Assembly: GCF_002902905.1 (NCBI RefSeq)
Contig: NZ_CP026124.1
Location: forward strand, 372,001-436,000
Origin: Achromobacter sp. AONIH1
Lineage (GTDB): Bacteria; Pseudomonadota; Gammaproteobacteria; Burkholderiales; Burkholderiaceae_B
Reading direction: 5' to 3'
Length of the DNA: 64,000 nucleotides
A program made the translations under genes and the position numbers. Under the pieces are notes generated by a model. That model was given only the letters and a program-made list of their open reading frames with translations, was not told where the DNA came from and searched no databases. Below are positions 34,470-42,255 of this stretch, in pieces. The first letter of the stretch is position 1. Each line of letters opens with the position of its first letter.

Positions 34470-34676
34470 ATGAACCAGCAGACAAAACAGGGGCTACACC
34501 CTTTGATCGCGCGGGAAGAAATTGTCTCCAGGCCGGGAGCAAAGGTCATCGTCACACGGATACACCTGACGCAAGCGGGACGAGAAGCCCTGACCAGTGG
34601 AAGCACGGGAATAGCCGCTGGTGTTTCGCTGAACGACTTGGCACTGCACAACAGGCGCAAGCTGGAACCCGCGTAG
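34470..34676 (+). CDS. Small orphan protein between repeat copies
   Basis: 68 residues, unrecognised. GGAGG at 34457-34461 stands 8 bases before the ATG, a better ribosome site than most here. The composition (I, V, T, S, Q rich; few GC-only codons) and AT-richer DNA differ from neighbours. No signal peptide or membrane helix is seen; the segment AKVIVTRIHLTQAGREAL may form a beta-strand then a helix. A terminator-like hairpin (34753-34788) lies 77 bases beyond the stop, so 34470-34788 looks like a complete small transcription unit, perhaps acquired horizontally. Confidence 0.5.
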   Translation: MNQQTKQGLHPLIAREEIVSRPGAKVIVTRIHLTQAGREALTSGSTGIAAGVSLNDLALHNRRKLEPA

Positions 34677-34752
34677 CAAATAACACGCGGCACTCCCCCA
34701 GCCTGCACACCAGCTCAACTCAACCCAGCCCTCCATATCAAATCTCCCATAT

Positions 34753-34788
34753 GCACAAAAATGGCCGCCCGCGCGGCCTTTTTTGTGC
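34753..34788 (+). terminator. Rho-independent terminator at the edge of repeat copy B
   Basis: 14-base arms (34753-34766 and 34775-34788, GCACAAAAA-t-GGCC with one T-T mismatch) with loop GCCCGCGC; the 3' arm carries six T. The A run on the other side makes it able to work in both directions. Confidence 0.7.
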
Positions 34789-35058
34789 GTCCCCGCAATA
34801 TCTTCCAACGACCAGCCACGCCACAAAAGAACGCCAAGCACACTCACCGCCCCAGCGTCTTCGCGGCATTCAAATCCGCGAGCCTGGCGTGGCGAGGGCG
34901 CGGGGTGCGCGGGGCGTCGATGCGCCCGAGGGAATCCGAAGGCAGCCGCCGGCAGGCGGCAACGAGGATGACGAAGGGAAAGTCCGGAGCGAAGGCTCCG
35001 GACCGCAATCGTTGCCCCGCGCGCCCCGCGCCCTCGACGCGACGGGCGGCTGAAGAAC
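34753..35058. repeat. Hairpin-rich intergenic repeat, copy B (diverged)
   Basis: It has the same order as copy C: edge hairpin with loop GCCCGCGC (34753-34788), a variable middle, then a conserved core of about 90 bases (34920-35009). The core holds the CGAGGGAATCC segment, GCCGCC/GGCGGC and the GTCCGGAGC/GCTCCGGAC hairpin (34982-35003). The flanking arms here are GCGGGGTGCGCGGGGC-like rather than the GCCCCTCGGGCGGGG of copies A and C. It fills the 34677-35143 gap; no gene was seen in it. Confidence 0.75.
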
Positions 35059-35143
35059 TCAAAAGCACCCGCGACAAGCACACCGCCCACGCACACAGAC
35101 AAGAACCAAAAACCCCGAAACGAGGCATACAATCCCCCACCAT

Positions 35144-35689
35144 ATGTCCACCATGCGCCTCTTCTACGCCCTCTGGCCCGCCCCCACCCTGGCCACTTCC
35201 CTGGCCAGCTGGGCCGAGCAAGCCCGCCCAGCCACCGGCGGCAGAATCATGCGCACCGAGACCCTGCACCTGACGCTCGCCTTCCTTGGCAACATCGACA
35301 TGGAAACCGCCGAGGAACTGATCGACGCCACGCCCGTGCATCGCCTTGAACCCGGCGCCCTCACGCTCGACCAGTACGGCGTCTTCAACCGCCAGCGCAT
35401 CCTCTGGGCCGGCCCCTCCCGCACCCCCGACGACCTGCAAGCCATCCACGATGGCCTGTGGCTCTGGCTGTCCGGCTACGGCGTGCAAGCGCCCGCGCAA
35501 CCGTTCCGCCCCCACGTCACCCTGCTGCGCGACATCGACCCCGCCAAGGCCCCGGAAGCAGCCCCCGAATCGCTGACCTGGCACTACGACCGCATGGTGC
35601 TCGTCGCCTCCGAATCGCGGCAGGACGGCAGCCGCTACCGCGTCGTCGCCCAATCCCGCCCGCAACCCCACCCCCAGCCCGCCGACTGA
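35144..35689 (+). CDS. thpR: RNA 2',3'-cyclic phosphodiesterase (ThpR/LigT, 2H family)
   Basis: 181 residues from ATG 35144; ATG 35153 (MRLFYALWP) is equally possible. The two 2H-family motifs are H42-L-T-L (TETLHLTLAFLG) and H124-V-T-L (FRPHVTLLRD), the catalytic histidine pair that opens 2',3'-cyclic phosphates or joins RNA ends. FYALWP at the start is typical. It is followed 43 bases later by a nucleotidase gene, so both may act in nucleotide/RNA-end turnover. Confidence 0.9.
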   Translation: MSTMRLFYALWPAPTLATSLASWAEQARPATGGRIMRTETLHLTLAFLGNIDMETAEELIDATPVHRLEPGALTLDQYGVFNRQRILWAGPSRTPDDLQAIHDGLWLWLSGYGVQAPAQPFRPHVTLLRDIDPAKAPEAAPESLTWHYDRMVLVASESRQDGSRYRVVAQSRPQPHPQPAD

Positions 35690-35732
35690 GCGCTCTGGCA
35701 CAATCTGCGGGTCGCAACGACCCGGGATCCCC

Positions 35733-36293
35733 ATGATCATCCTGCTCGACCAAGACGGCGTGCTCGCCGACTTCGAACACGCCTTCATCGACGCCTGGCG
35801 CGCTCGCCATCCCGACATCGCGCCGGTGGCCTTCGACGACCGCAAGTCCTTTTACATCCGCGAGGACTACGCGCCCGAGCTGCGCGCCAAGGCCGAAGCC
35901 ATCTACACCGCGCCCGGCTTCATCCGCAGCCTGCCGCCCGTGCCCGGCGCGCTGGACGCCGTCAAGGAACTGCTGGCGCTGGGCATGGACGTGCGCATCT
36001 GCACCTCGCCGCTGTCGCAATTCGAGAACTGCGTGGCCGAGAAATATCTATGGGTGGAAAAGCACCTGGGCCGCGACGCCACCAACCGGCTGGTGCTGAC
36101 CAAGGACAAGACCCTGGTCCACGGCAACCTGCTGATCGACGACAAGCCCCACATCCAGGGCGCGGTCAAGCCGCGCTGGAAACACATCCTGTTCGACGCG
36201 CCCTACAACCGCGACGTGACCGACCGCCCCCGCATCACCTGGAGCAACTGGCGCAACGTGCTGGCGGGCGAGCTGTACGCGGCGGACGCTTAG
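35733..36293 (+). CDS. 5'(3')-deoxyribonucleotidase-like HAD phosphatase
   Basis: 186 residues. HAD motif I is LLDQDGVLADFE with D6 and D8; motif II is around ICTSPLS; motif III/IV covers K115-type TKDKTLVHGNLLIDDKP with two Asp. This matches the NT5C family that dephosphorylates (deoxy)nucleoside monophosphates. Members of this size occur in bacteria as YqfW-like proteins. It is transcribed with thpR and followed by a terminator at 36382. Confidence 0.87.
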   Translation: MIILLDQDGVLADFEHAFIDAWRARHPDIAPVAFDDRKSFYIREDYAPELRAKAEAIYTAPGFIRSLPPVPGALDAVKELLALGMDVRICTSPLSQFENCVAEKYLWVEKHLGRDATNRLVLTKDKTLVHGNLLIDDKPHIQGAVKPRWKHILFDAPYNRDVTDRPRITWSNWRNVLAGELYAADA

Positions 36294-36381
36294 CGCGCGG
36301 TTCCTCAGATGGGTCAGCCTGACGACTTTCGCCCTTGAATGTCAGGACCAGGCGCAAGCCACCACGGGTGAGCGCCACCAG

Positions 36382-36409
36382 ATGCCGGCCCGGCAGGCCG
36401 GCATTTTTT
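36382..36409 (+). terminator. Rho-independent terminator
   Basis: Arms ATGCCGGCC (36382-36390) and GGCCGGCAT (36396-36404) around a 5-base loop are followed by TTTTTC. It lies 89 bases past the nucleotidase stop. Confidence 0.85.
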
Positions 36410-36720
36410 CTGCCCGCTACCGGCCTGACACAGGCAAGCCCGCGCACGCGGCGACACGCGATCGCCCGAACGCAGCGAACGCCGAGAAATCTGGTAAACA
36501 CCAATTGACAAGAAAATTAAATCTAACAATTAAATTCGGTCATTTAAGATTTTTCTTATTATTTTTCGTAGCACTCCTATCTAGTCTCAAGACTTTCCCT
36601 TTTCCCCGCAAACAGGCATGACGCGCACGAGAACCCGGCTGCGGTGGCATCGCCCGTGCCGGAACGCGCCCACCGCTGACGCGCCAGGAAAGTTCATACA
36701 AAGACAGGTAGGTAATTCAG
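36410..36720. other. AT-rich upstream region of the HAF autotransporter
   Basis: 311 bases. 36490-36600 is the most AT-rich stretch of the window. TTGACA at 36505-36510 is a perfect -35, but no hexamer at 16-18 bases fits a -10 well (AATTAA at 17, TAAATT at 20), so a regulated or alternative promoter is possible. A small open frame (36382-36621) overlaps the terminator and is not supported. AGG near 36705 precedes the ATG at 36721. Confidence 0.5.
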
Positions 36721-39021
36721 ATGGAATTTCAATTCCGCCAACGCCCGTTATCGCTACTGATCGGTTTCCTGCTGCTGCCCCCGGCATACGCCCAGCAAGA
36801 CGCTGCCGCGACCGCGACTACGACCGCGCATCGCAATCCCGCGGAAGAAGCAACGCCGCACGACCTGGGTCCGCATTACGACCACACCTCGTGGGGAATG
36901 GCCGATGCCATCTCCAGCGATGGCAAGACGATTTTGGGACAAACCTGCGTGCTCACCGCGCCGGGATCGAACGAGTGCTGGTACCGCAGCATCGTCTGGA
37001 CCGATGGTCTTGCCAACCCGACGCTCCTGGAAGCGCATGGCGGCAAGAACACCCATGCCGCAGCGGTATCCGCCGATGGCGGCATCATCGTCGGATACGG
37101 CCAACTACCGTCAGGCGCCATGGTGGCGACCGCCTGGATCAATGCCCCCACCTACACGGCGATCCAATTGCACCACGGCATCGACAACCTCGCCTCGGAA
37201 GCGACCGGAGTTTCCGCCGACGGCTCGGTGATCATCGGCAACGCGGCCGGATCGGACGCAAGCCTCCAGTCGTACCGCTACCAGGCGCTCTCGTGGAGCA
37301 ATGGCTCGACCATGGCCACGCACCTCCAGGCGCTTCCAGGCGACTCGAACTCCACCGCCGATCTCATCTCCGCCGACGGCTCGGTCATCGCGGGATCCTC
37401 CTTCAGCGGTTTCGTGCAGCACGCCGTCACCTGGACCAATGGCTCCGCCACCGCGACCGACCTGGGCGTCAGCTACGGCCAGTCTTCCGGCGTGACCGGC
37501 ATTTCCGCCAATGGCGCCGTCATCGTGGGCTGGTCCGGGCTATTCAATAACCACGACCGACAGGCCGTCTCCTGGACCAACGGCGCGACCTCCCCGACCA
37601 ATCTGGGCATGCTCGAAGGCGGCACGGAATCCATCGCCACCGCCGTGTCCGCCGATGGTTCGGTGATTATTGGCGACGCCAATTTCGGCGCCAACCCGGA
37701 CATCACGCACGCGGTGTCATGGAGCCAGGGCGCGACCACTCCCACGGATCTGGGATCGCTCCATGGATACGACTCCACCACCGCCACCGCCCTGTCCGCC
37801 AACGGCGCGGTCATTGTTGGCTCGTCATACTCGGACTATTCGGATACGCAGGCCGTGGCCTGGATCAATGGCGCCACGACGCCCACCGCCCTGGGTGCCC
37901 TGGGAGGCAACCATAGCGCAGCCACGGCCATCTCCGCCGACGGCACCGTCGTTGTCGGCACATCCCGACTCCCCGACGGCAATATGCATGCCGTCTTGTG
38001 GAAGCTCCCGGAGCCAACGCCGGATCCGGGAGATGGACCTGAACCTGAGCCCGAACCTGAACCTGAACCTGGACCGGCCCCCGGCGACGGCGACGACGAC
38101 GGCATCCTCATGGTCGATGTGGACAATACCGTCCAGACCGTCGGCAGCCTGGCCAACGACACCTTCTCCACCTTTGAAACCCAGCGCCTGGCCCTGGGCC
38201 GCCTGCAACGCGGCTGTAGCGCCTTCACCCCTGGCAAGGCCTGCTACTCCCTCATGAATGACCTGGGCAAGGCCGGCTCGAACGCCCACGCGCTTTCCGG
38301 CGTCTCGCTCGGGTACGCATTCACCGAGCGTATCTCCGCCGGCGTCTCCTTGGCCACAGCCCTCGGGTCACCCCTGCCCGGCAGCCTGGACCGCAAGGGC
38401 GGCAGCCTGGGCGTCGGCCTCCATGCCCAATGGCAAGGCGGCAATGCCCGCAACCGCTGGTATCTGCGCGGCGCCGTCGCCGCCAATACCCAAGGCATCG
38501 AACGCACCCGCAAGGTCATGGACTACACCGAGGCCGGATCCGGCAACAGCCGCATCAAGGGCTGGGAAGCCTCGCTTGAGCTGGGTCGCACCCACGCCCT
38601 GAACCGCGCCGCTTCCCTGCGCTACTACGGCGGCCTGCGCCGCAGCGACCTGCGCATGGCCGGCTATACCGAGGACAACGCAGCCTTCCCCTTCACCTAT
38701 GCCGACGCTTCCTACCGCCTGACCACCGCCTATGTCGGCGCCACCTACTCCAAACCCCTGTCGCCCAAGCTGACCTGGTCGCTCAACGCCGAGCTCGAAC
38801 AGGATCTTTCCAGCCAAGGCCCTCGCGTCGTCGCCCGGGCCGAGCACGTCGGCAAACTCGACATCGGTTCGGACTTCACCCGTACCCGCGCGCGCCTGTC
38901 CAGCACCGCGTCCTATGCGCTGAACCCTAAATTGCGCATCGGCGTAACGCCCTACGTCGGGCGCACCGCCACCCGGGAAATCGATGTCGGCGTCACCGTG
39001 GGCATCAGCGGCACGTTCTGA
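36721..39021 (+). CDS. HAF-repeat autotransporter (type Va secretion)
   Basis: 766 residues. The signal peptide ends AYA|Q25. The passenger (about 45-430) consists of about eight HAF-type repeats, each with the frame A-V/I-S-A-D-G-S-V-I-I-G followed by HAVSW.NGATTPTDLG. An acidic Pro-rich linker follows (PDPGDG then Glu-Pro units and GDGDDDG, about 435-461). The C-terminal autotransporter beta-barrel (about 490-766) ends in the expected aromatic residue (GISGTF). The passenger should be displayed on the surface, where HAF repeats likely form a propeller or solenoid. No protease motif is seen. Its DNA is less GC-rich than its neighbours' and its upstream region is very AT-rich, suggesting horizontal origin. 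Confidence 0.9.
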   Translation: MEFQFRQRPLSLLIGFLLLPPAYAQQDAAATATTTAHRNPAEEATPHDLGPHYDHTSWGMADAISSDGKTILGQTCVLTAPGSNECWYRSIVWTDGLANPTLLEAHGGKNTHAAAVSADGGIIVGYGQLPSGAMVATAWINAPTYTAIQLHHGIDNLASEATGVSADGSVIIGNAAGSDASLQSYRYQALSWSNGSTMATHLQALPGDSNSTADLISADGSVIAGSSFSGFVQHAVTWTNGSATATDLGVSYGQSSGVTGISANGAVIVGWSGLFNNHDRQAVSWTNGATSPTNLGMLEGGTESIATAVSADGSVIIGDANFGANPDITHAVSWSQGATTPTDLGSLHGYDSTTATALSANGAVIVGSSYSDYSDTQAVAWINGATTPTALGALGGNHSAATAISADGTVVVGTSRLPDGNMHAVLWKLPEPTPDPGDGPEPEPEPEPEPGPAPGDGDDDGILMVDVDNTVQTVGSLANDTFSTFETQRLALGRLQRGCSAFTPGKACYSLMNDLGKAGSNAHALSGVSLGYAFTERISAGVSLATALGSPLPGSLDRKGGSLGVGLHAQWQGGNARNRWYLRGAVAANTQGIERTRKVMDYTEAGSGNSRIKGWEASLELGRTHALNRAASLRYYGGLRRSDLRMAGYTEDNAAFPFTYADASYRLTTAYVGATYSKPLSPKLTWSLNAELEQDLSSQGPRVVARAEHVGKLDIGSDFTRTRARLSSTASYALNPKLRIGVTPYVGRTATREIDVGVTVGISGTF

Positions 39022-39080
39022 TCCCAGCCCCGATGGCCGGCGCGGACGGATGCTATCCAGCGGTCATGATTTGGATCTAT

Positions 39081-39107
39081 CCTGTACGGCGACATGCCCT
39101 GTACAGG
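39081..39107 (+). promoter_or_regulatory. Repeated CCTGTAC motif before the SAF oxidoreductase gene
   Basis: CCTGTAC occurs at 39081-39087 and again at 39098-39104, there as the 10-base palindrome CCTGTACAGG (39098-39107), which also supplies the AGG of the ribosome site. Spacing is 17 bases. It is a possible operator for a regulator of the cluster. Confidence 0.4.
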
Positions 39108-39116
39108 AGCGTTTCC

Positions 39117-40454
39117 ATGAATCTGCATCGCCTGCTCAAGCAGCGGGAAGCCGACAAGAAACCCTTGCGCGTCGCGCTGCTGGGCGCCGGCAAGTTCGGT
39201 TCCATGTTCATGAGCCAGGCCGCGCGAACGCCCGGCCTGCGCCTGGTGGCGGTAGCCGACCTGTCGCCAGGACGGGCGCGCGCCGCGCTGACCCGCGTGG
39301 GCTGGCCGGCGGCCGCGCTCAACGCCGAGAGCACCGCCGACGCGCTCAAGAACGGCAAGGTCTATTTCACCGACGACACCGATGCCGTCATCGCCAGCCC
39401 CGACGTCGAGATCGTGGTCGATGCGACCGGCCAGGCGGCCGCCGGCATCGAGCACGTGCTGGCCTGCTGCGAACACGGCAAGCACATCATCATGGTCAAC
39501 GTCGAGGCCGACGCGCTGGCCGGCCCGCTGCTGGCGCGCCGCGCGCGCGAGGCCGGCATCGTCTATTCGCTGGCCTACGGCGACCAGCCCGCGCTGATCT
39601 GCGAAATGGTCGACTGGGCGCGCGCCTGCGGCTTCGAGGTCATGGCCGCCGGCAAGGGCACCAAGTACCTGCCGGAATTCCATACTTCCACGCCCGACAC
39701 GGTCTGGCCGTACTACGGCTTCACCGCCGAGATGGTGGCCGCCGGCGACTTCAATGCGCAGATGTTCAACAGCTTCCTGGATGGCACCAAGAGCGCCATC
39801 GAGATGGCCGCCGTGTCCAACGCCACCGGCCTGCAGCCCTCGCCGTCCGGCCTGCACTTCCCGCCCTGCGGCGTGGACGACCTGGCGCGCGTGCTGCGGC
39901 CGCGCGAGGACGGCGGCATCCTGCACCATCGCGGGCAGGTGGAAGTGGTGTCCTCGCTGGAGCGCGACGGCCGGCCGGTGTTCCGCGACCTGCGCTGGGG
40001 CGTGTACGTGACGCTGGCGGCCGACAGCGACTACGTGCGCCGCTGCTTCAAGGAATACGGACTGGTCACCGACCCCGGCGGCAACTACACCGCCATGTAC
40101 AAGCCCCATCACCTGTTGGGCCTGGAGCTGGGCGTCAGCGTGGCCAGCGTCGGCCTGCGCCGCGAACCCACCGGCGCGCCGGCCGGCTGGCATGGCGACG
40201 TGGTGGCCACCGCCAAGCGCGACCTGCCCGCCGGACAGGCGCTGGACGGCGAAGGCGGCTACACGGTGTATGGCCGGCTGATGCCGGCGCGCGATTCGGT
40301 CGAGGAAGGCTACCTGCCGCTGGGCCTGTCGCACCAGGTCAAGCTCAAGCATGCCGTGCGTCAGTCGCAGCCGATACGCTGGCGCGATGTGGAGTACGAC
40401 GAACAGTCCACGGCCCTGCGCTTCCGGCGGGAGATGGAGCAGATCTTCGCGTAG
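39117..40454 (+). CDS. SAF-domain NAD(P)-dependent oxidoreductase (homoserine-dehydrogenase-like)
   Basis: 445 residues from ATG 39117 with ACAGGAG at 39103-39109. Residues 18-140 are a Rossmann NAD(P) domain (VALLGAGKFGSMFMSQAA, VVDATGQAAAGIEHVLACCEHGKHIIMVNVEAD). The middle resembles the catalytic half of homoserine-dehydrogenase-like enzymes (AAGKGTKYLPEFHTSTPDTVW). Residues about 355-420 form a SAF domain (VVATAKRDLPAGQALDGEGGYTVYG). Such proteins recur next to sugar-acid or polyol catabolic genes; the exact reaction is not known to me. Convergent with the GntR gene; it probably belongs to the 39-54 kb locus. Confidence 0.8.
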   Translation: MNLHRLLKQREADKKPLRVALLGAGKFGSMFMSQAARTPGLRLVAVADLSPGRARAALTRVGWPAAALNAESTADALKNGKVYFTDDTDAVIASPDVEIVVDATGQAAAGIEHVLACCEHGKHIIMVNVEADALAGPLLARRAREAGIVYSLAYGDQPALICEMVDWARACGFEVMAAGKGTKYLPEFHTSTPDTVWPYYGFTAEMVAAGDFNAQMFNSFLDGTKSAIEMAAVSNATGLQPSPSGLHFPPCGVDDLARVLRPREDGGILHHRGQVEVVSSLERDGRPVFRDLRWGVYVTLAADSDYVRRCFKEYGLVTDPGGNYTAMYKPHHLLGLELGVSVASVGLRREPTGAPAGWHGDVVATAKRDLPAGQALDGEGGYTVYGRLMPARDSVEEGYLPLGLSHQVKLKHAVRQSQPIRWRDVEYDEQSTALRFRREMEQIFA

Positions 40455-40469
40455 GACGAGCCTCGCGCC

Positions 40470-41216
40470 TCAAACCGGCGCCGGACGCTCCGCCTGGAAC
40501 AGCCGCAGCCGATCCGCCGCATTGCGCAGATGCTGTTCCGCCGCTCGTCCGGCGGCATCAGGATCCCCCGCCTCGATGGCCGCGAAGATCGCCTGATGCT
40601 CGCTCTGCACCGCCGCCATGCGCTCGGTGTACATGCGCGCGGTGTTGTTGCGCGCGCTGCGGATCACGCGGCGCACATTGGCTTCCAGGTAGTCGTTCAG
40701 CGCCACCAGGTGCGGGTTGTGCGTGGCCTGCACGATGGCGAGGTGGAACTGGTAGTCCTCTTCGTCGCCCAGCTTGTCGTTGACCAGCGCGTATTCCATG
40801 CCGACCAGCGCCTGCTTCATCTTCTTCAGGTCCTGGTCGCCACGGCGCTGCGCGGCGTAGCGCGCCGCCGTCACCTCGATGGACAGCATCAGTTCCAGGA
40901 TGTGTTCCAGCTCCTGGCTGTCGCCCGGCGCGGGCGCGGCGATGCGGAAGGCGTTCTTCTGGAAGTTGGGGTCCACGAACACGCCGCTGCCTTGCTGCGA
41001 GGTGACCAAGCCCTCGGACTTCAGGCGGGCCAGGGCCTCGCGCACCACGGCGCGGCTGACGGCGTAGATCTCGGTCAGCTGCTTCTCGGTGGGCAAGCGG
41101 TCGCCGGGCGCGAGCGCGCCCTGGCGGATCTGTTCGGCCAGGGCATCGGCCACTGACGCGGACAACGAACTGCGGGGCGCGGCGCGCGCGGAATCCTGAT
41201 CTTGACTGGGCTGCAT
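40470..41216 (-). CDS. FadR-type GntR transcriptional regulator
   Basis: 248 residues from ATG 41216 (MQPSQDQDS). The winged helix is at about 20-90 (SVADALAEQIRQGALAPGDRLPTEKQLTEIYAVSRAVVREALARLKSEGLV) and an FCD ligand domain covers about 100-235, with conserved metal-site D/H residues (DYQFHLAIVQATHNPHL, EHQAIFAAI). FCD regulators sense organic acids, often a pathway intermediate. It lies inside the catabolic locus, downstream of an SDR on the same strand, and is the best candidate for binding the half-sites at 42142-42168. Confidence 0.88.
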   Translation of the reverse strand: MQPSQDQDSARAAPRSSLSASVADALAEQIRQGALAPGDRLPTEKQLTEIYAVSRAVVREALARLKSEGLVTSQQGSGVFVDPNFQKNAFRIAAPAPGDSQELEHILELMLSIEVTAARYAAQRRGDQDLKKMKQALVGMEYALVNDKLGDEEDYQFHLAIVQATHNPHLVALNDYLEANVRRVIRSARNNTARMYTERMAAVQSEHQAIFAAIEAGDPDAAGRAAEQHLRNAADRLRLFQAERPAPV

Positions 41217-41350
41217 AGGGAAACGTGAAGATTCGGCGGCTCGCGGGACGGCCGCCTTGGGCTTATAGGAATGTCTCGACGTTCTGTTGCGGCGCACGCC
41301 TGCGAAAAGTATAGGGTTTGCCGGGATGCCGGGCGCCGCCGCACTGCACT

Positions 41351-42088
41351 TTACGCGATATAGATGCCCCCGTTCACCTGCATGACCTCGCCGGTCACGA
41401 AGGCCGCCAGCGGCGAGCACAGGAAGGCGATCGGGCCGGCGATCTCCTCGGCCGAGCCGAAGCGGCGCAGCGGCGTGCTGGCCAGCAGCTGGTCGCCCTT
41501 CTGGCCGATAAGGTCGTTGGTCATGGAGGTGGCGATGATGCCGGGCGCGACCGCGTTCACGCGCACCTTGGGCGCCAGCTCCAGCGCCAGGCTGCGGGTG
41601 AAGCTCTGCACCGCGCCCTTGGACGCCGAATAGGCGGCGTGCGCGTAGCTGCCGCGCTGGGCCGCCAGCGAGGTCAGCAGCACGATGGAGCCGTTCTCGC
41701 GCAGGTGGCGCTCGGCGGCGCGGCAGACGTAGAAGGTGCCGTCCAGGTTCACGCCCATCAGCTTTTTCCAGCCCTGGTCGGTGGTGTCGCGCACCAGGCT
41801 TTCCGGATAGATGCCGGCGCAGTGCACCAAGTGGTCCAGCCCGCCGAAGTCCTGCGCGGCCTGGGCCAGCGCCCGGTCACAGTCGGCAGAGGACGACACG
41901 TCCAGCGCGTAGGCGCGCACGCGCTCGCCGCCGGGATCCAGCTCGGCCGCCACCTGCGCCAGGCGCGCGCCGTCGATGTCGGTCAATGCCAGGCGCGCGC
42001 CGTGCGCGGCCATCAGCCTGGCCGTGGCCAGCCCGATGCCGTTGCCCGCGCCCGTGATGGCGATCACCTGCTGTTCGAATGAAATCAT
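41351..42088 (-). CDS. Short-chain dehydrogenase/reductase (SDR)
   Basis: 245 residues from ATG 42088 (MISFEQQVIAITG). Classical SDR features are all present: TGAGNGIG cofactor loop (12-19), LVHCAG, the catalytic S-Y-K set (LLTSLAAQRGSYAHAAYSASKG) and the PG motif (VAPGIIATSMTND). An Asp after the second strand (LTDIDG) favours NAD over NADP. It is divergent from the AroE-like gene and precedes the GntR gene, so it probably oxidises a hydroxyl group in this pathway. Confidence 0.9.
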   Translation of the reverse strand: MISFEQQVIAITGAGNGIGLATARLMAAHGARLALTDIDGARLAQVAAELDPGGERVRAYALDVSSSADCDRALAQAAQDFGGLDHLVHCAGIYPESLVRDTTDQGWKKLMGVNLDGTFYVCRAAERHLRENGSIVLLTSLAAQRGSYAHAAYSASKGAVQSFTRSLALELAPKVRVNAVAPGIIATSMTNDLIGQKGDQLLASTPLRRFGSAEEIAGPIAFLCSPLAAFVTGEVMQVNGGIYIA

Positions 42089-42103
42089 CTTGTCTCCGTC
42101 TGC

Positions 42104-42133
42104 TTGACACGGCAAAAACGCTTGCCCTATGAT
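42104..42133 (+). promoter_or_regulatory. Strong sigma70-type promoter of the AroE-like/ABC/dehydrogenase operon
   Basis: TTGACA (42104-42109) and TATGAT (42128-42133) are separated by 18 bases, giving a start near 42140. It is the best -35/-10 pair I saw in the window. The operator half-sites start right after it. The first downstream gene begins at 42256. Confidence 0.75.
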
Positions 42134-42141
42134 TTATCGGA

Positions 42142-42168
42142 CAACTTAATAAAGTTGCCTGACAACTT
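42142..42168. promoter_or_regulatory. Triple half-site operator (GntR/FCD type candidate)
   Basis: CAACTT (42142-42147), AAGTTG (42152-42157) and CAACTT (42163-42168) form two overlapping inverted repeats sharing the central half-site; centres are 10-11 bases apart. The second dyad reads GTTG-cctga-CAAC. The position at or just past the predicted start of transcription suggests repression. Confidence 0.65.
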
Positions 42169-42255
42169 GCCTGAAAGCGTAAATCACTTGGCGCGAACAG
42201 GCAAGCGGATCAGAAAACACGGCGCCAAGCCGCAGGACAGGCAGGGGACAATCAG

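Noticed and set aside
36382..36621. A 79-codon ORF ahead of the HAF autotransporter with a hydrophobic stretch
   Set aside because: It begins inside a Rho-independent terminator stem and its hydrophobic part comes from AT-rich promoter DNA.
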